64,000 nt of DNA. Source: Maridesulfovibrio sp. Lineage in GTDB: Bacteria > Desulfobacterota > Desulfovibrionia > Desulfovibrionales > Desulfovibrionaceae. The stretch is from NCBI RefSeq assembly GCF_963677005.1, contig NZ_OY781616.1:3295001-3359000 (forward strand). The letters run 5' to 3'. Below are positions 26,088 through 33,575 of the stretch, piece after piece (within the stretch, counting starts at the first letter, position 1; every line of letters begins with the position of its first letter). The notes under the pieces were generated by a model. That model saw nothing but the letters and a program-made list of their open reading frames with translations. It was not told where the DNA came from and searched no databases. The position numbers were made by a program, and so were the translations under genes.

Positions 26088-26824
26088 ATACTTGCCTTGA
26101 CCGGATGAGCGAAACGGCTCTTGAGTCCGGGTGCGACCTGTCGGCATTATTTCAACCGGATGAAGGGGTGGATGTTATTGTAGTGCGTTTGCCCGAGGAT
26201 CGGCACCGCCTGCTCAGGCTGGGACATCTCCTGTCCTCTCAAGAGATGTCCCGAGCTGGAAAATACCGGTTCGCCCGGCATCGAGAAGAATATACAGCGC
26301 GCAGGGTCCTGCTTCGTCTCTGGCTTGCGGGAGAACTGGCCGAGCCTCCTGAAAAAATCCGCATTGGATGTACTTCGTACGGGAAACCGTTTTCAGTTCA
26401 ACAAAAAAGCAATCCGTCTCTGGCCGACTTTAATATGTCGCACAGTTCCGACAGCATTGCTTTGGCCACCCATCGCACGGGAAGGATCGGGATTGATATT
26501 GAATACGAACGAACACTACCGGACATTACCACCATGCTTGAAACCATCTGTACCCCGGAAGAATTGCACTTTTTAAAGCCGCTTTCACCCTCAGCAATGA
26601 AGTATGCCTTTTATCAACTCTGGACGGCCAAGGAAGCCTATCTCAAAGCCATCGGCTCCGGGTTGTCGCAAAACCCCAATTCCGTGAATCTGCAATGGAA
26701 TATTCACGGGGACACCCCTCGAATTGAGAAAAACTTTCTTCCGGGCTGGCGCTTCACTTCCGGCTTTTCTTCCGGGCTTCATATGTGCGTGTGTTGGGAA
26801 AACGACCATATGCAGAAAATATAA
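26084..26824 (+). CDS. 4'-phosphopantetheinyl transferase, Sfp type
   Basis: Transfers phosphopantetheine from CoA to the Ser of the two carrier domains of the NRPS just upstream, to which it is coupled by an ATGA overlap. The 246-residue protein has the two-half Sfp architecture: P1-like YGKPF, then FNMSHSSD, GIDIE with Mg-binding Asp/Glu, and the WTAKEAYLKAIGSGL motif holding the third acidic ligand and CoA-contacting Lys. A dedicated PPTase inside the island makes the pathway self-sufficient when moved to a new host. Confidence 0.93.
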   Translation: MNTCLDRMSETALESGCDLSALFQPDEGVDVIVVRLPEDRHRLLRLGHLLSSQEMSRAGKYRFARHREEYTARRVLLRLWLAGELAEPPEKIRIGCTSYGKPFSVQQKSNPSLADFNMSHSSDSIALATHRTGRIGIDIEYERTLPDITTMLETICTPEELHFLKPLSPSAMKYAFYQLWTAKEAYLKAIGSGLSQNPNSVNLQWNIHGDTPRIEKNFLPGWRFTSGFSSGLHMCVCWENDHMQKI

Positions 26825-26844
26825 ACTACCGATGATATATCTGA

Positions 26845-27098
26845 CTATTTAACCACATCCTTCAGGACGGGATCATCTTTAAATACTTCATGCACATTTC
26901 CGGAGTCACGATCTGAGGCTTCAACAGCAGGGCCGGTACAACCTTCACACCATTATTGTAGCTTGTAGTGTCGGTTATTTCGGTACTTTTCCCTCGGCTG
27001 AGTGCGTCCACCATGGAAACCGTAGCACGGACCAGAGACTTGCTGTCGTTCTTGATGGTTGCGTACTGCTCTCTTGAAATCGAGGCACAATACCCGAC
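26845..27098 (-). pseudogene. Remnant of a periplasmic sugar-binding protein (ChvE/MglB-like), 3' part
   Basis: The minus strand encodes only the last ~85 residues of an ABC-type sugar-binding protein: ISREQYATIKNDSKSLV, MVDALSRGKS, then TSYNNGVKVVPALLL and PQIVTPE, a recognisable C-terminus of the galactose/xylose/rhizopine-binding family. The main frame stops early (YLKMIPS), but a one-base shift at the TTTAAA run near 26877-26882 restores KDDPVLKDVVK and a stop at 26845. The gene is therefore 5'-truncated and frameshifted. No permease or ATPase partner is nearby; it is a scar of earlier cargo or of a recombination joint. Confidence 0.75.
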
Positions 27099-27129
27099 AC
27101 CCCTTCGGGTTCGACGATCCGGGCGCAGT

Positions 27130-28614
27130 CTAAATTTTCCGGGACTGCTCGTCCTGCTCTTTAATATACTCCAAAAAACGCCTTGTGTCCCTGCCCTCAA
27201 CGGCAAGACGGGAATAGTCTATTCTGTACTTACCCGTGCACTGCATAATCAGGTTGAAACCAACTTTAGCGTCCGGCATGACGCCGCCGAAAAACCAGCC
27301 GGGTTCGGACTCCAGGGCCTCAACCAGCCATGGTGCATGCGGCGAATTGAGCGGAATGAGCACTGTCAGCGACGCGCATCCCGAGATCAACATGGACAGG
27401 CTCAAGCTTCGGACCCTGGAGAATGTATCCTTTCCGATCTCCAGAACCGAAAACCGGCCGATGCCCATTGCTGGCTCAGTGGCAACGCTCATCCTTCCGG
27501 GGCCTTCGGGGACGAGGTCGTGATCCGAGGAAGAGAAGGTAGGTATAACGCCAAGTTGGCCACAAAGCGTGCTAATCATCTCTTTGTGGGCGGAAGGGGG
27601 GTACAGAGGTGCCGGATTTAATTTTTTAAAAAGCTTAAATTGCAGCAGGAAGCTTTCCCGGTTTTCCAGGTTGGCTAGCTTTTGAAAGTCCACGGGTGGT
27701 GCCCCCGCCGCAAGAAACGCGCAATCCTTGAGGCCCATCTTGTGGCAACACCTCTGCGTGATTGGGTGGCTGGTCACAGCCATGCCGAACGCACCGTACA
27801 GCCCCATGGCCTGGGCCTCTGCAAGCAATGCGCTCCATACTCGCCCGGCGCACCCGGAGCCGCGGCTCTCCGGCTTAGTGAAGCCGAGACCAAGCTCCCC
27901 AAAACCCGGGTACTCCTTTTCATTCACGATGAGGGCTGCATGAGAGATGACGTCGCCTTTGTCGGTTACGGCCACGAGGGATACCATGCTTTTCTGACGG
28001 TTCATCTCCCGCACCCGTTCAGGAAAATAAATATTCTCGTGCGGGTACGTGTCGCCATAGGCAAGGTAAGCCATACGCGCCACCTCCACGGCTTCTTCGT
28101 CCCGCATTTTGCGCACGGAGTAGGCGGGTGGGGGCGAGACTTTTTTTTCGACTGCGGGTGGTGCTTCAGGAGAGTGCGGAACGTCCAGTTCATCTCCCAT
28201 ATGGAGGGTGAGCCGCGTTTCTTGACCTTTGGAGCCGTGATTGATGAATTCGACCCGCTCCGCGACTCCGTACATAAACAGCAGGCCGAGACCGGGGGCG
28301 GCTTCGCCGTTGGCGGCTGCCGGGATACTGGGCAGCATATCCGGGTCAAGCGGGTATCCGTGATAGTGCAGGGAGACGATTGTCTTGTTTGACTGAAAAA
28401 AAACGCTAAGCTTGAGGAGGCTGTCGTGACCCGCCGGAATACCATGGGACACGGCGTTGATGAAGGCCTCTTCTACCACAAGGCAAAGCCTGTTAACAGA
28501 ACCTCTGTTAAGCTTTTCTAGTTCACACAGGTTGCGGACAAAATTAGTGACCGTGTCCGCATAAAACTTGGAATTCGGAACTGATACGCTGGGGATAAAT
28601 TGTGTTTCGCTCAC
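27130..28614 (-). CDS. Anti-sigma-type kinase (HATPase_c_2) fused to GNAT acetyltransferase
   Basis: A 494-residue two-domain protein. Residues 1-140 match the GHKL ATPase fold of RsbW/SpoIIAB anti-sigma kinases, with N box VEEAFINAVSHG and G-rich GEAAPGLGLLFMYG, but no His phospho-acceptor. Residues about 165-330 are a GNAT domain (YSVRKMRDEEAVEVARM, then the acetyl-CoA loop ESRGSGCAGRVW). The C-terminal 150 residues are unassigned. Similar fusions occur in Desulfovibrio and Geobacter-type genomes and may modify or bind a partner-switch component; no sigma factor or anti-sigma antagonist is adjacent. The start ATG 28614 lies near the left end of island 1, and the gene is the last cargo gene. 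Confidence 0.82.
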   Translation of the reverse strand: MSETQFIPSVSVPNSKFYADTVTNFVRNLCELEKLNRGSVNRLCLVVEEAFINAVSHGIPAGHDSLLKLSVFFQSNKTIVSLHYHGYPLDPDMLPSIPAAANGEAAPGLGLLFMYGVAERVEFINHGSKGQETRLTLHMGDELDVPHSPEAPPAVEKKVSPPPAYSVRKMRDEEAVEVARMAYLAYGDTYPHENIYFPERVREMNRQKSMVSLVAVTDKGDVISHAALIVNEKEYPGFGELGLGFTKPESRGSGCAGRVWSALLAEAQAMGLYGAFGMAVTSHPITQRCCHKMGLKDCAFLAAGAPPVDFQKLANLENRESFLLQFKLFKKLNPAPLYPPSAHKEMISTLCGQLGVIPTFSSSDHDLVPEGPGRMSVATEPAMGIGRFSVLEIGKDTFSRVRSLSLSMLISGCASLTVLIPLNSPHAPWLVEALESEPGWFFGGVMPDAKVGFNLIMQCTGKYRIDYSRLAVEGRDTRRFLEYIKEQDEQSRKI

Positions 28615-28740
28615 GCTTTTTCTCCGGTCAATGACGGCTAAAAATTTCCCGATAAAGTCTCATCTCGACATTTTCGGAGTCGAGCTATTTAATTACCACC
28701 TCGCAGCAAAGTCTTGGACTGCAGCTCCTTCTTTTTTAAG

Positions 28741-28932
28741 AACTATGAATTCTGCTTTTGTTGTATGCGGTGATGGTTCTCATAATATTTATTTGGAAAA
28801 CAAAATGACACAGACGAAATCTCTGAAGCCGCTTATCTAGCTGCAGGACTTTTGGGCGCATTTGTCCGTCAGCCTGAAAAGTTAAAAAAATTTGTAGATC
28901 AAGTATTAGCATCTGGTGATGCGGATGAATAG
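28741..28932 (+). pseudogene. Frameshifted small ORF near the left end of island 1
   Basis: The frame from ATG 28747 (MNSAFVVCGDGSHNIYLENK) shifts by one base at the A-rich AAAACAAAATGAC (28797-28809) into a second frame that continues as NDTDEISEAAYLAAG, then GAFVRQPEKLKKFVDQVL to a stop at 28930-28932. Together they would make a soluble protein of about 60 residues. The second frame has no start codon of its own. I recognise no family; it could be a broken transposon accessory gene or chance. The interval 28615-28746 shows nothing else. Confidence 0.3.
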
Positions 28933-28936
28933 GGCT

Positions 28937-29036
28937 GTATAGTTTCCAACTTTATTTTTAATACTCATAATTTTAGCTTTGTAAAATCAAGTTGTTATAC
29001 ACAATTCTGCTTCCTGCTTTATTGCCCCCCCTCACA
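28937..29036 (-). mobile_element. Tn7-like left end L1
   Basis: Read on the minus strand from 29036, the end begins TGTGAGGGGGGGCAATAAAG. A second TnsB-type repeat, AAAAATAAAGTTGGAAACTA, lies inward at about 28941-28960. The inner repeat closely resembles the Tn7L sites (ACAAAATAGTTGGGAACT), and the wide spacing between sites fits the left-end layout of Tn7, in contrast to overlapping sites on right ends. Five bases, AGGTT (29037-29041), separate it from the next right end. Confidence 0.65.
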
Positions 29037-29041
29037 AGGTT

Positions 29042-29184
29042 TGTGGGCTGAAAATAAAGTCTGATAAAATGAAAATTAGTTTGATAAAAACCGCCTTCCT
29101 GTTGGAGAACAATAAAGTCGTATACTAGACAATAGTTGTATCTAAGGCTGCTTCTGTTGGGTCTAAAACAGGAGCGGCTTTCTT
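29042..29184 (+). mobile_element. Tn7-like right end R2 with four TnsB-type repeats and hairpin
   Basis: The end begins TGTGGGCTGAAAATAAAGTC at 29042. Four TnsB-like repeats follow at about 29050 (GAAAATAAAGTCTGATAAAAT cut to GAAAATAAAGTC), 29071 (GAAAATTAGTTTGATAAAAA), 29107 (GAACAATAAAGTCGTATACT) and 29128 (GACAATAGTTGTATCTAA). Then comes the GGCTGCTTCTGTT/AACAGGAGCGGC hairpin and the tnsA start. The order and spacing are strikingly like Tn7R. TGTTGGAG at 29100 also resembles an end, so 29042-29099 may instead be the stub of a separate element. Confidence 0.68.
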
Positions 29185-29268
29185 ATGGCTAAAAGAAGTA
29201 ACAGCTTAACAGTGACAAAGATCAACGAAGGACGGAACAGACCGTTCAAGCCAGAGCTCTTCACATAA
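29185..29268 (+). pseudogene. tnsA: Degenerate TnsA 5' fragment (27 codons)
   Basis: ATG 29185 to TAA 29266-29268 reads MAKRSNSLTVTKINEGR then NRPFKPELFT. The start matches the other two tnsA fragments (MA(R/K)RS..LT.(A/T)KI..EGR), but a small in-frame deletion removes the KRWI/NKWI residues, and the sequence departs from TnsA after EGR. It is preceded by the same hairpin as at 15729 and 41726. It cannot encode a functional endonuclease. Confidence 0.75.
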
Positions 29269-29374
29269 TCAGACCATTGCATCGGGCATGCATAATAAAA
29301 AACGGTCATCCCCCATCCCTTAGGAAAACTACCCTAGACTGAAATATAAAAATTTATCGAACTAAAAAACCGGA

Positions 29375-29400
29375 TTGACAGTTAAGCTGGTTAACTATAT
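29375..29400 (+). promoter_or_regulatory. Promoter plus palindromic operator A before the AraC gene
   Basis: TTGACA (29375-29380) and CTATAT (29395-29400) form a sigma-70-like promoter with a slightly short spacing, overlapped by the palindrome AGTTAA-GCTGG-TTAACT (29380-29396, shared at its last bases). The same palindrome occurs before the exporter and the activase genes. Confidence 0.6.
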
Positions 29401-29434
29401 CACTAAAGCAAATGATTCTCAAATTCAAGTTTTG

Positions 29435-30475
29435 ATGTTTTCCGGGGGTATGCAAGTGGCAGGGAATAGTGTTTCGGGTGTAAGCAAAGTGTGTTGCGGC
29501 ATAAATGAGGCTTCTAAGCTGAGTGCAGTTCGGAAGTTTGATGGATATGACGATTCCATTAGCGCACTCGGATGTGAACCATGCTGGAGAGAACTTGAGC
29601 TCAGGCCGGGATTAAGGGTCAGTTCATTTGAAACTGAATTTTTGGGAGATAAGGCTTTCAGTTATCAGAAAAAGAATCGCTACATCGATTTCGGCTTTTT
29701 TCTTGAAGGCGGCATGGTCAATGAACTTTCCGATACGCCGCTTGGTCCGTTGCATGTTGAAAATGTTGCCGGGAGCGGAGGATTCGGTTTTCTGGATGAA
29801 ATTTCCGGTGTGGTCAAGCCGGTGTCGCCGGGGCGGGTGAGAAGCCTTCATATTCATTCAAGCCCGGAATTACTGCATGAGCTTCTTGATTCAGATATGG
29901 ATTACGTAAATGATGATTTGAAGTTGGCACTTGAAAATAATACCGGTCATAATTTTCTTTTGCATGACGTTTTGGAACCGGTTGTACAGGCTGCCGCCAG
30001 TGAATTGTTTTACGGGCTGGCCGGCGGCAGATGCGGCAGGGTCTATCTGGAAGGCAAAGCCCTTGAGCTTATCGGGCTGCAGGTGATGAAGTGCGAAGAA
30101 TCAGCAGGAAGACAGGGTTATGGACTTTCCTCAGATGAAATGGATAAGATCAGGGATATACGGGAACATCTTGAGGAAAAGTTTGATTGCCCTCCCAGTA
30201 TGACCGAGCTTTCCCGGACCCATATGATCAGTATCGGTAAGATCAGGACCGGATTTAATTTGCTTTATGGAATGAGCGTTTTTGCATTCCTGAAGGAATA
30301 CAGGATGAGTAAAGCCAAGCTGCTTCTTCAGGGCGGTGATATGAATGTAAGCGAGGCCGCATGGGCCTTGGGGTATACCAATTTAAGCCATTTCAGTGCC
30401 GCGTTTAAGAAGAAGTACGGAGTGTTGCCTAAAAAATTTCTAACTTCAGCACGTAATAAAAGGATTTTAAGTTGA
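29435..30475 (+). CDS. AraC-family transcriptional regulator (PchR-like)
   Basis: A DNA-binding regulator of about 346 residues with a variable N-terminal sensing region and a C-terminal AraC double helix-turn-helix. The C-terminal domain starts near MTELSRTHMISIGKI, and the second helix-turn-helix is MNVSEAAWALGYTNLSHFSAAFKKKYG (in pieces: VSEAAWALGYTNLSHF and SAAFKKKYG). The style of the N-terminus (RELELRPGLRVSSF..) recalls PchR-type regulators. The frame is open from TTG 29375, but that TTG is the -35 box of the promoter, so ATG 29435 is taken; ATG 29450 is also possible. It is the first gene of island 2 and ends before a terminator. Confidence 0.85.
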   Translation: MFSGGMQVAGNSVSGVSKVCCGINEASKLSAVRKFDGYDDSISALGCEPCWRELELRPGLRVSSFETEFLGDKAFSYQKKNRYIDFGFFLEGGMVNELSDTPLGPLHVENVAGSGGFGFLDEISGVVKPVSPGRVRSLHIHSSPELLHELLDSDMDYVNDDLKLALENNTGHNFLLHDVLEPVVQAAASELFYGLAGGRCGRVYLEGKALELIGLQVMKCEESAGRQGYGLSSDEMDKIRDIREHLEEKFDCPPSMTELSRTHMISIGKIRTGFNLLYGMSVFAFLKEYRMSKAKLLLQGGDMNVSEAAWALGYTNLSHFSAAFKKKYGVLPKKFLTSARNKRILS

Positions 30476-30599
30476 ATTTTGTCTGGAGCGTGCGGCGGCG
30501 GTAATCTGTTTCAATAGCTCCGTAAAGCTTTTGATCAAACGGCCTCTGTCAATGCAGCCGTTTTAAACTATAAGATCAGGGCTGTGGCCGATATTATCC

Positions 30600-30636
30600 G
30601 GGGTTTCGCTGTTTTTCAGCGGAACCCTTTTTATTT
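30600..30636 (+). terminator. Terminator after the AraC gene
   Basis: GGGTTTCGCTG (30601-30611) pairs with CAGCGGAACCC (30617-30627) with one G-U pair and a T5 loop, followed by TTTTTATTT. It isolates the AraC gene from the exporter operon. Confidence 0.85.
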
Positions 30637-30751
30637 GCAGATCGGTAAATGCGATTGGGGCATTTTTTATGCGTCACGGAGTAGTTTTGCCTGTTGCGGC
30701 CGGGTATGTTGTGTTCAAGCGTTGAATCCGTTCAGGGATTTTTTTTACAGG

Positions 30752-30772
30752 TATAATTAAGCTGCTTAACTA
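30752..30772 (+). promoter_or_regulatory. Operator B overlapping the -10 box of the exporter operon
   Basis: TATAAT (30752-30757) is overlapped by the palindrome AATTAA-GCTGC-TTAACT (30755-30771), 25 bp before the RND gene start. No good -35 box is seen. Placement over the -10 box implies repression by the bound protein. Confidence 0.6.
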
Positions 30773-30796
30773 AAGTTGGGCCGAATAGAGGAAATA

Positions 30797-33481
30797 ATGA
30801 ACCAGATAAAAGAAAAACTGATTTCATTTGCCACCAGATGGAGCTGGAGCACCATCATCATGTTCATTGTGTTGACTTTTTTGGCGGGATCATTCTTTCC
30901 GCAGGTGATCATCGATACGGACCCGGAACATATGCTTCCGGCCGATGAACCATCCCGCGTTTTCCATAATGAGGCGAAAAAGGAGTTCGCCCTTTCCGAA
31001 ATTGTGGTGCTGGGAGTGATAAATGAAAATAATCCGTCGGGAGTTTTCAACCCGGACACATTGAAGCGGGTATATGAGCTTGCTGATTTCGCCAAAACAC
31101 TTCGCTGGCATTCCCCGGATGATCCTTCCCGAATGGACGGCGTCATAGAAGTGGACATGGTGGCTCCGTCCATGGTGGAACATATCAGCCAGGACGGCCC
31201 CGGAGCCATTTCCTTTGACTGGCTCATGCCGCGCCCTCCGCAGACCATGGCGCAGGCCGACGCGATCCGCGAAAAGATTTTTTCCAACCCCATGCTGGCC
31301 GGACACCTCGCCTCGGAAGACGGCCGCGCCATCTGCCTGTATCTGCCTCTGACAGATAAATACCAGAGCTACCGTGTCTATACAGCCCTGCAGGAGAAGA
31401 TCAGGGAACTTGGCGGCGATGATGAGTATCACATCACCGGACTTCCTGTGGCGCAGGATGCCATCGGTATTGAGATGTTTTCCGAAATGAGCCTGGCCTC
31501 TCCGCTGGCAATGGGCACCATCTTCCTGCTGCTTTTCATGTTTTTCCGCAGTCTGTCACTTACCTTCCTGCCCATGATTATCGCCACCCTTTCCGTGGTT
31601 ATCACCATGGGGGCCATGATCGGTTGCGGCTATGAAGTGCACATCATGAGTTCCATGATTCCGGTTTTCCTGATGTCCATCGCGGTGGTTGACTCCATAC
31701 ACATTCTTTCAGAGTTTTTTGATCACTATTCAGTCGAAAAGGGCAGGAAGAACACAATTACCGAGGTGATGAGCACTCTTTTCATGCCCATGCTTTATAC
31801 TTCGCTTACTTCCGCGGCCGGTTTCATCTCTCTTGCCCTTACCCCTATTCCGCCTGTTCAGATTTTCGGTGTGTTTGTCGGGTTGGGCATAATGGTCGCA
31901 TGGCTGCTGACCATCATGTTCGTGCCCGCGTACATAATGGTCCTGCCTGCACGTATTTTCAGCAATTTCGGATTCTCAAAGCGGGATCCGGGTGAAATTT
32001 CATTCATGGCGAAAATTCTGCAGAAGATCGGAGGGGTTTCATATCGCCATGCAAAGCCCTTGCTGGCGGTGTTTATGGTCCTGATAGTTGTCTCCGTATG
32101 GGGAATCAGCAGGATTCAGATCAACGACAACCCTGTGAAATGGTTTGCCCCCAGCCATCCCATCCGGTTGGCGGATACCGCCCTGAAGGAGCATTTCAAA
32201 GGTACATATCCCGCTTATCTCATCCTTGAAGGCGAAGATGAGGGAGCTCTTTTTCCCGAATCCGAAAAGCGCGGGCTGGCCGAAAGGTTCATGTCCTTTT
32301 CCGATAAGCTTAGCTCGGAATTCCCTTCCGCGCACGTGGCCGCAGAGCAGTTCATGATGGAACTCATGGAGTCGCCACAGTCCGGCGCGGAACGTCCTTT
32401 CCTCGAAAGGGCCGTGGAGTTGGCTGAAGCGAAAGCTCGGAATTCCGGGGATGAGGGCTTTTACCTTTATGACGAGTTCGCCGGTTTTTTCAACCTTGAG
32501 AAAGAAGCGTTAAAGCCGTTCAAGAACCCGGAGATGCTCAACTACCTTGGCGGATTGCAGAAGGCTCTCGAGGAAGCCGGTCTTGTAGGCAAGAGTATCG
32601 GACCTACTGACCTGGTCAGCAAGATTCATAAGGAACTTACCGACGGCAAGGAAGCCAACTATCGTGTTCCCGAAACCCTTCAGGGTGTCGGCGAAAGTTA
32701 TATGCAGTTTCAGCAAAGCCATCGGCCCCACGATCTCTGGCATTACGTAACCCCGGATTACAATGGGGCCTGCGTGGTTTTCATGCTCTCAAGCGGAGAC
32801 AACAAGGTGATGGAAGCCGTTACCGGTTTCGTTTCCGATTATTTTGCCAGGAATCCCCCTCCTGTTGAAATCTCTCATAACTGGGCCGGCCTGACCTACA
32901 TCAACGTGGCCTGGCAGAACCAGATGGTCGAGGGGATGCTGCGTTCATTTGTAGGAAGTTTCGGCATCGTTCTGGTCATGGCCGTGTTCCTTTTCCGTTC
33001 GATTAAGTGGGGCGTGTTGTGCATGGTTCCGCTGACCATCACCATCATCTTCATTTACGGATTCATCGGCCTGATCGGCAAGGACTATGATATGCCGGTT
33101 GCGGTGCTGGGCGTACTCACACTGGGGATGTCCGTTGACTTCGCGATCCATTTTGTGGAGCGCAGCAGGAAAATATATGCCGAAGCCGGATCGTGGGAAG
33201 AGACCCTGCCGAGAATGTACGGTGCTCCGGCAAGGGCGATTACCCGCAACGTGCTGGTCATTTCCATCGGTTTCCTGCCCATGCTCGTTTCGTCGCTTAT
33301 TCCGTACCGCACAACAAGTCTGCTGCTTTCATCCATCATGATGCTTTCCGGTGTCCTCACTCTCGTGGCCATGCCGGCAGTCATCACCCTGGCCCCCAGG
33401 TGGTTCTTTGCCGGGGATAAAGTCTCTGCTCCCGAAGAGGAAACAACGGCAACAACTGTCCCCGTAGAGATTCACAGGTAG
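30797..33481 (+). CDS. MMPL/RND-family inner-membrane exporter
   Basis: An 894-residue RND transporter of the MMPL/HpnN type that moves lipids or hydrophobic small molecules using the proton gradient. ATG 30797 follows GAGG by 5 bp. The layout is two repeats: one helix near residues 16-38, a large periplasmic loop, then five helices from about 225; the second repeat starts near 420. Proton-relay acidic residues fit MSIAVVDSIHILSEF (about 299) and GMSVDFAIHFVE (about 780). The size and single-chain design differ from drug-efflux AcrB. It forms an operon with a LolA-like periplasmic protein and an outer-membrane barrel, so a cross-envelope lipid route is likely. Controlled by operator B. Confidence 0.9.
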   Translation: MNQIKEKLISFATRWSWSTIIMFIVLTFLAGSFFPQVIIDTDPEHMLPADEPSRVFHNEAKKEFALSEIVVLGVINENNPSGVFNPDTLKRVYELADFAKTLRWHSPDDPSRMDGVIEVDMVAPSMVEHISQDGPGAISFDWLMPRPPQTMAQADAIREKIFSNPMLAGHLASEDGRAICLYLPLTDKYQSYRVYTALQEKIRELGGDDEYHITGLPVAQDAIGIEMFSEMSLASPLAMGTIFLLLFMFFRSLSLTFLPMIIATLSVVITMGAMIGCGYEVHIMSSMIPVFLMSIAVVDSIHILSEFFDHYSVEKGRKNTITEVMSTLFMPMLYTSLTSAAGFISLALTPIPPVQIFGVFVGLGIMVAWLLTIMFVPAYIMVLPARIFSNFGFSKRDPGEISFMAKILQKIGGVSYRHAKPLLAVFMVLIVVSVWGISRIQINDNPVKWFAPSHPIRLADTALKEHFKGTYPAYLILEGEDEGALFPESEKRGLAERFMSFSDKLSSEFPSAHVAAEQFMMELMESPQSGAERPFLERAVELAEAKARNSGDEGFYLYDEFAGFFNLEKEALKPFKNPEMLNYLGGLQKALEEAGLVGKSIGPTDLVSKIHKELTDGKEANYRVPETLQGVGESYMQFQQSHRPHDLWHYVTPDYNGACVVFMLSSGDNKVMEAVTGFVSDYFARNPPPVEISHNWAGLTYINVAWQNQMVEGMLRSFVGSFGIVLVMAVFLFRSIKWGVLCMVPLTITIIFIYGFIGLIGKDYDMPVAVLGVLTLGMSVDFAIHFVERSRKIYAEAGSWEETLPRMYGAPARAITRNVLVISIGFLPMLVSSLIPYRTTSLLLSSIMMLSGVLTLVAMPAVITLAPRWFFAGDKVSAPEEETTATTVPVEIHR

Positions 33482-33575
33482 GTATTACCGGCGGCCGCAC
33501 GGACATCCCGCAGGTCCGCCGGATTATGATCATTCTTTGGAAACGCAATGTGCATCAAATGAAAAGAGGTTCGAA

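Larger units (their letters stand above)
15650..29036. mobile_element. Tn7-like cargo island 1 (right end 15650, left end 29036)
   Basis: The island is bounded by a right end starting TGTGGGAGAACAATAAAG at 15650 and a left end whose outward sequence, read on the minus strand from 29036, starts TGTGAGGGGGGGCAATAAAG. Both carry the ACAATAAAG/GCAATAAAG core of TnsB-binding repeats. Cargo comprises the amidinotransferase-fold gene, threonine dehydratase, NRPS, PPTase, a sugar-binding pseudogene and a kinase/GNAT fusion. Only a 33-codon tnsA fragment of the transposition machinery remains. Flanking 5-mers (GTAGG left, AGGTT right) are not an exact duplication, which fits several successive insertions or later damage. 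Confidence 0.7.

Noticed and set aside
29375..29434. TTG start of the AraC gene at 29375
   Set aside because: This TTG is part of a TTGACA promoter box overlapped by an operator, so translation must begin downstream.
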